Source of the DNA: Zoogloea oleivorans
GTDB taxonomy: Bacteria; Pseudomonadota; Gammaproteobacteria; Burkholderiales; Rhodocyclaceae
NCBI RefSeq assembly: GCF_008107625.1
Contig: NZ_SDKK01000003.1
Location: forward strand, 193,825 to 257,824
Direction of reading: 5' to 3'
Length of the DNA stretch: 64,000 nt
A model generated the notes under the pieces. The model ran no database searches and was not told the origin of the DNA. It saw nothing but the letters and a program-made list of their open reading frames with translations. Both the position numbers and the translations under genes were made by a program. Shown one piece after another: positions 61,525 to 64,000 of the stretch (position 1 is its first letter; every line of letters begins with the position of its first letter).

Positions 61525-62289
61525 TCAGCGCATACGTTCGTGGGCGTTTCTTTCGCGTTCTACCTTGAGGATGTAGCGCTGGATGGTCGAGGCCACGCTG
61601 TTCGACAGGTTCAGGAACTCACAGCCGGCACGCAGCATCACGCTACCGTCCCGGTTGGTGATGCGAAACAGGTTGCGGACCCGCAGCGTGGCGGAAATCG
61701 GCCCGGTTTCCGGCAGCATCAGCCGGCAGTCGGCAAACTCCATGTCCGGTTCAAACGTTACGCCGCCGGACGGGACGGTAATGGCCAGGCCGCCGCCGCT
61801 GATGTCGAGTACGCTGGTTTCCACCGAGATCACCTTGTGTTCGCCGCCGACAGTGACGGGAATCAGGCAACTGAGCGCGTGGGAGCCGGGGGCGGTGAGG
61901 CGGTAATACTCGCGGCGCTGCAGGCGCAGCAGGACTTCCGGCAGCGGTACGCGGAAGGCTTCGTGGCCCTCGAAGGGGAAGCGTTCGATCTTGCTGGCGG
62001 CGAACTGGATCTTGATCTTGTCGAGCTGGGTCACGCAGATCAGCTGTTCGGCGGCCTCCACCCGGCGGTTGATCGTTTCATCGCTGGCGGCGTCGAGGAT
62101 CAGGTGGCGCTCGTCCGGTGTGACGGCAAGGATGGCGGTGAGGAAGGAGTCTGCGCTGGCATCGATGAAGGCACTCAGCATGGCGCGCTTCTGCATGAGG
62201 CTGCGCAGGTTGTAGAGGATGTCGGTCTTCCCCCTCAGCAGGTATTGGGAGTAGTCGTCGGCCTGCAGGAGTTCAAACTTGAGCGGCAT
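61525..62289 (-). CDS. ycgR: Flagellar brake protein, YcgR-like PilZ
   Basis: A 254-residue c-di-GMP effector that slows the motor. The N-terminal YcgR domain spans about 1-115 (TDILYNLRSLMQKRAMLSAF). A PilZ domain follows with RxxxR as RREYYR near 122-127 and D/NxSxxG as DISGGG near 163-168, both intact for c-di-GMP binding. Cytosolic. It fits the HD-GYP phosphodiesterase at the other end of the flagellar block. Confidence 0.94.
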   Translation of the reverse strand: MPLKFELLQADDYSQYLLRGKTDILYNLRSLMQKRAMLSAFIDASADSFLTAILAVTPDERHLILDAASDETINRRVEAAEQLICVTQLDKIKIQFAASKIERFPFEGHEAFRVPLPEVLLRLQRREYYRLTAPGSHALSCLIPVTVGGEHKVISVETSVLDISGGGLAITVPSGGVTFEPDMEFADCRLMLPETGPISATLRVRNLFRITNRDGSVMLRAGCEFLNLSNSVASTIQRYILKVERERNAHERMR

Positions 62290-62407
62290 GATGGAGGTGG
62301 CGTCCGGGGGGCGGAATAGGTGTGGATTCTAGCAGCCCGTCTCGGGGTGCCGTGACTCACAGCAAACCGCATCTCTGTTTCCGGTCTTGCCCTCCCCTGA
62401 AAAGCAA

Positions 62408-62431
62408 CGGGGGACGGCAAGCCGTCCCCCG
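62408..62431 (-). terminator. Terminator-like hairpin after phoU
   Basis: CGGGGGACGGC, two-base loop, GCCGTCCCCCG: a perfect 11-pair hairpin. On the - strand it is followed by TTGCTTTT. It lies 26 bases after the phoU stop. Confidence 0.65.
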
Positions 62432-62457
62432 TACCGGAGAAACTGGTCAGCCCGTGT

Positions 62458-63156
62458 TCAGCGGGTGGCTTCCCGTTCGATCTCTTCCAGGCTGGTGTGG
62501 CGCACGTCGCGGCCCTTGACCATGTACACCACGTATTCGGCGATGTTCTTGGAATGGTCGCCGATGCGCTCCACCGACTTGGCCACGAACATCAGTTCGA
62601 TGGCCTGGGAGATGGTGCGCGGATCTTCCATCATGTAGGTAATCAGCTGGCGCATGATGCCCTTGAATTCGGCATCCACTTCCTTGTCCTGGCGAACCAC
62701 CTGGGCGGCGGAAATGGTGTCGAGGCGTGCGTAGGCGTCGAGGGAGGTGCGCAGCATGTCCACCACTGCGTCAGCGATGTGGCTGAGGCGGATCTGCGGC
62801 ATGAAGGGCGACACCGCCGTGTGGATCTGTTTGGCGGTCTTGGCGATCTTCTTCGCTTCGTCGCCGATACGCTCGAGGTCGGTGATGGTCTTCTGTACGG
62901 TGCTGATCATGCGCAGGTCGACTGCGGTCGGCTGGCGCTTGGCGATGACCTGATTGCAGGCTTCGTCCAGCTCGATTTCCAGCAGATTGACCCGGTTGTC
63001 GTTTTCGATGACCTGGTCGATGAGCAGGAGGTCGCCGTCGGATAGCCCTTCCATGGCCTTCACGATCTGCAGTTCGACCATGCCTCCCATCTGAAGGACC
63101 CGGGTGCGGATACCTTCCAGTTCGGTATCAAACTTTTTGGAGGTGTGTTCGTTCAT
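62458..63156 (-). CDS. phoU: Phosphate-signalling protein PhoU
   Basis: A 232-residue all-helical protein with two PhoU repeats (about 20-105 and 120-210), each with a metal-binding ExxxD-type face: DLERIGDEAKKIAK near 95 and VERIGDHSKNIAEYVV near 195. It represses the Pho response by joining PstB and PhoR. No pst or phoBR genes are in view. The ATG at 63156 is preceded by GGGAACACC-like sequence, and the family starts here (MNEHTSKKFDTEL). Confidence 0.95.
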   Translation of the reverse strand: MNEHTSKKFDTELEGIRTRVLQMGGMVELQIVKAMEGLSDGDLLLIDQVIENDNRVNLLEIELDEACNQVIAKRQPTAVDLRMISTVQKTITDLERIGDEAKKIAKTAKQIHTAVSPFMPQIRLSHIADAVVDMLRTSLDAYARLDTISAAQVVRQDKEVDAEFKGIMRQLITYMMEDPRTISQAIELMFVAKSVERIGDHSKNIAEYVVYMVKGRDVRHTSLEEIEREATR

Positions 63157-63223
63157 GGGAAGTCCTGTGAATGAAGGCTGTGGTGAGTGTCGAAGGCTAA
63201 CAGGCCAACATGACGTTTTTGTT

Positions 63224-63886
63224 TCAAGTTCGCTCGAAGGCCTGCACGCCGTCGGGCGTGGCCAGCAGCAGCACGTCGGCACCGCGCTTGGCGAACAGGC
63301 CGCTGGTGACGACACCGACGATGCCGTCGATGGTGATTTCAAGGCTTACCGGATCGTGGATCGCCAAGCCATGTACGTCAAGAATCAAATTGCCATTATC
63401 GGTGATGAATCCTTCCCGCAGCACCGGTCGACCGCCGAGGCGGACGAGTTCCCGGGCGACCTGGGCGCGTGCCATGGGGATCACCTCCACCGGCAGCGGG
63501 AAGCGGCCCAGTTGGGCGACCTTCTTGGTGGCGTCGCAGATGCAGACGAATTTTTGTGCCACCGCGGCGACGATTTTCTCGCGGGTCTGGGCTCCGCCGC
63601 CACCCTTGATCATGGCGAGGGAGGTGTCGATTTCGTCAGCACCGTCGATATACACCGGCAGTTCTTCCACGTCGTTCATGTCGAGCAGGGGAATGCCGTG
63701 TCCGGCCAGGCGTCGTGCGGAGACTTCAGAGGAGGCGACGGCACCGGCGATGCGGTCTTTCATGGTGGCCAGCCCGTCGATGAAGAAATTGGCTGTGGAG
63801 CCGGTGCCGACGCCGACGATGGCGCCTTCGATCACGTAATCGAGCGCACGCAGTGCGGCCTGTTGCTTGAGTTCGTCCTGAGTCAT
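63224..63886 (-). CDS. rpiA: Ribose-5-phosphate isomerase A
   Basis: A 220-residue enzyme that interconverts ribose 5-phosphate and ribulose 5-phosphate in the pentose phosphate path. Signatures in order: [11 protein letters not shown] near 27, DGADEID near 84 (catalytic Asp), [14 protein letters not shown] near 97 (Lys and Glu of the active site), and GVVTSGLFA near the end. Normal length. The ATG at 63886 is the family start; a longer frame upstream is non-homologous. Confidence 0.96.
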   Translation of the reverse strand: MTQDELKQQAALRALDYVIEGAIVGVGTGSTANFFIDGLATMKDRIAGAVASSEVSARRLAGHGIPLLDMNDVEELPVYIDGADEIDTSLAMIKGGGGAQTREKIVAAVAQKFVCICDATKKVAQLGRFPLPVEVIPMARAQVARELVRLGGRPVLREGFITDNGNLILDVHGLAIHDPVSLEITIDGIVGVVTSGLFAKRGADVLLLATPDGVQAFERT

Positions 63887-63914
63887 GGTTTTGCAGCCAT
63901 TTGCCAAAAACCAA

Positions 63915-63943
63915 ATTCTAACCGGGACGGAGCAAGTGGTCAG
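63915..63943 (-). promoter_or_regulatory. Candidate rpiA promoter
   Basis: On the - strand CTGACC (complement of 63938-63943), 17 bases, TAGAAT (complement of 63915-63920), about 30 bases before the rpiA start. Spacing is ideal; the -35 box is two bases from consensus. Confidence 0.45.
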
Positions 63944-64000
63944 ATTCTGCAAACCGCCATCGGGGCTGCTTAAGTCGGGTTAGAGTGTTAAAACCGTGCT

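Overview
The window reads as chromosomal DNA of a flagellated betaproteobacterium. The gene content (miaB-phoH-ybeY-corC-lnt, a complete fliF-fliR cluster with an flrBC-type sigma54 cascade, lutABC lactate use, PEP-CTERM export substrates, GC-rich coding) would fit a Rhodocyclales relative such as Azospira, Dechloromonas or Zoogloea. That placement is inference from gene content; no marker gene was compared.

Bases 1-11,400 are accessory. A lone HsdR-N nuclease-like gene and a DUF2846 lipoprotein precede an attI1-like site (2124-2164). Seven short gene cassettes follow, all on the + strand, separated by attC sites at 2421, 2948 (decayed), 3837, 4512, 5037, 5413/6918 (split) and 7456. In nearly every cassette the 5' heptamer is the exact reverse complement of its own attC R'' heptamer, which proves the array from sequence alone. 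No integrase gene lies where intI should be. One attC is split by an IS110-family (IS1111 group) element of about 1.5 kb, whose non-coding end probably encodes its guide RNA. After the array come small unknown genes, gene fragments, single REP-like palindromes and a Fic-domain gene coupled to a truncated partner.

Bases 11,400-20,200 form a lactate module on the - strand: lutA-lutC-lutB, a D-lactate dehydrogenase and a lactate permease, with paired REP palindromes filling two of the operon gaps. A divergent FadR-type regulator (LldR/LutR) is flanked by two mirror-image operators. A leucine-rich-repeat kinase follows, then two secreted proteins (one PEP-CTERM) and an IS3 element.

Bases 25,000-46,900 are core genome. 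There is a four-gene tRNA cluster (Asp, Gly, Asn, Met) in which tRNA-Gly lacks six bases. Then come miaB-phoH-ybeY-corC-lnt, a TerB-like gene, trpB2, a P-type cation ATPase, a chemoreceptor, glyQS-gmhB-plsC, a YgjP-type metalloprotease and gloA, followed by a hybrid histidine kinase with an HD-GYP response regulator.

Bases 47,000-62,300 are flagellar. fliFGHIJKLMN and fliOPQR lie on the - strand; a divergent FlrB/FlrC-like two-component pair and fliE lie on the + strand. fliE has a near-consensus sigma54 promoter, and a YcgR-type c-di-GMP brake closes the block. phoU and rpiA end the window.
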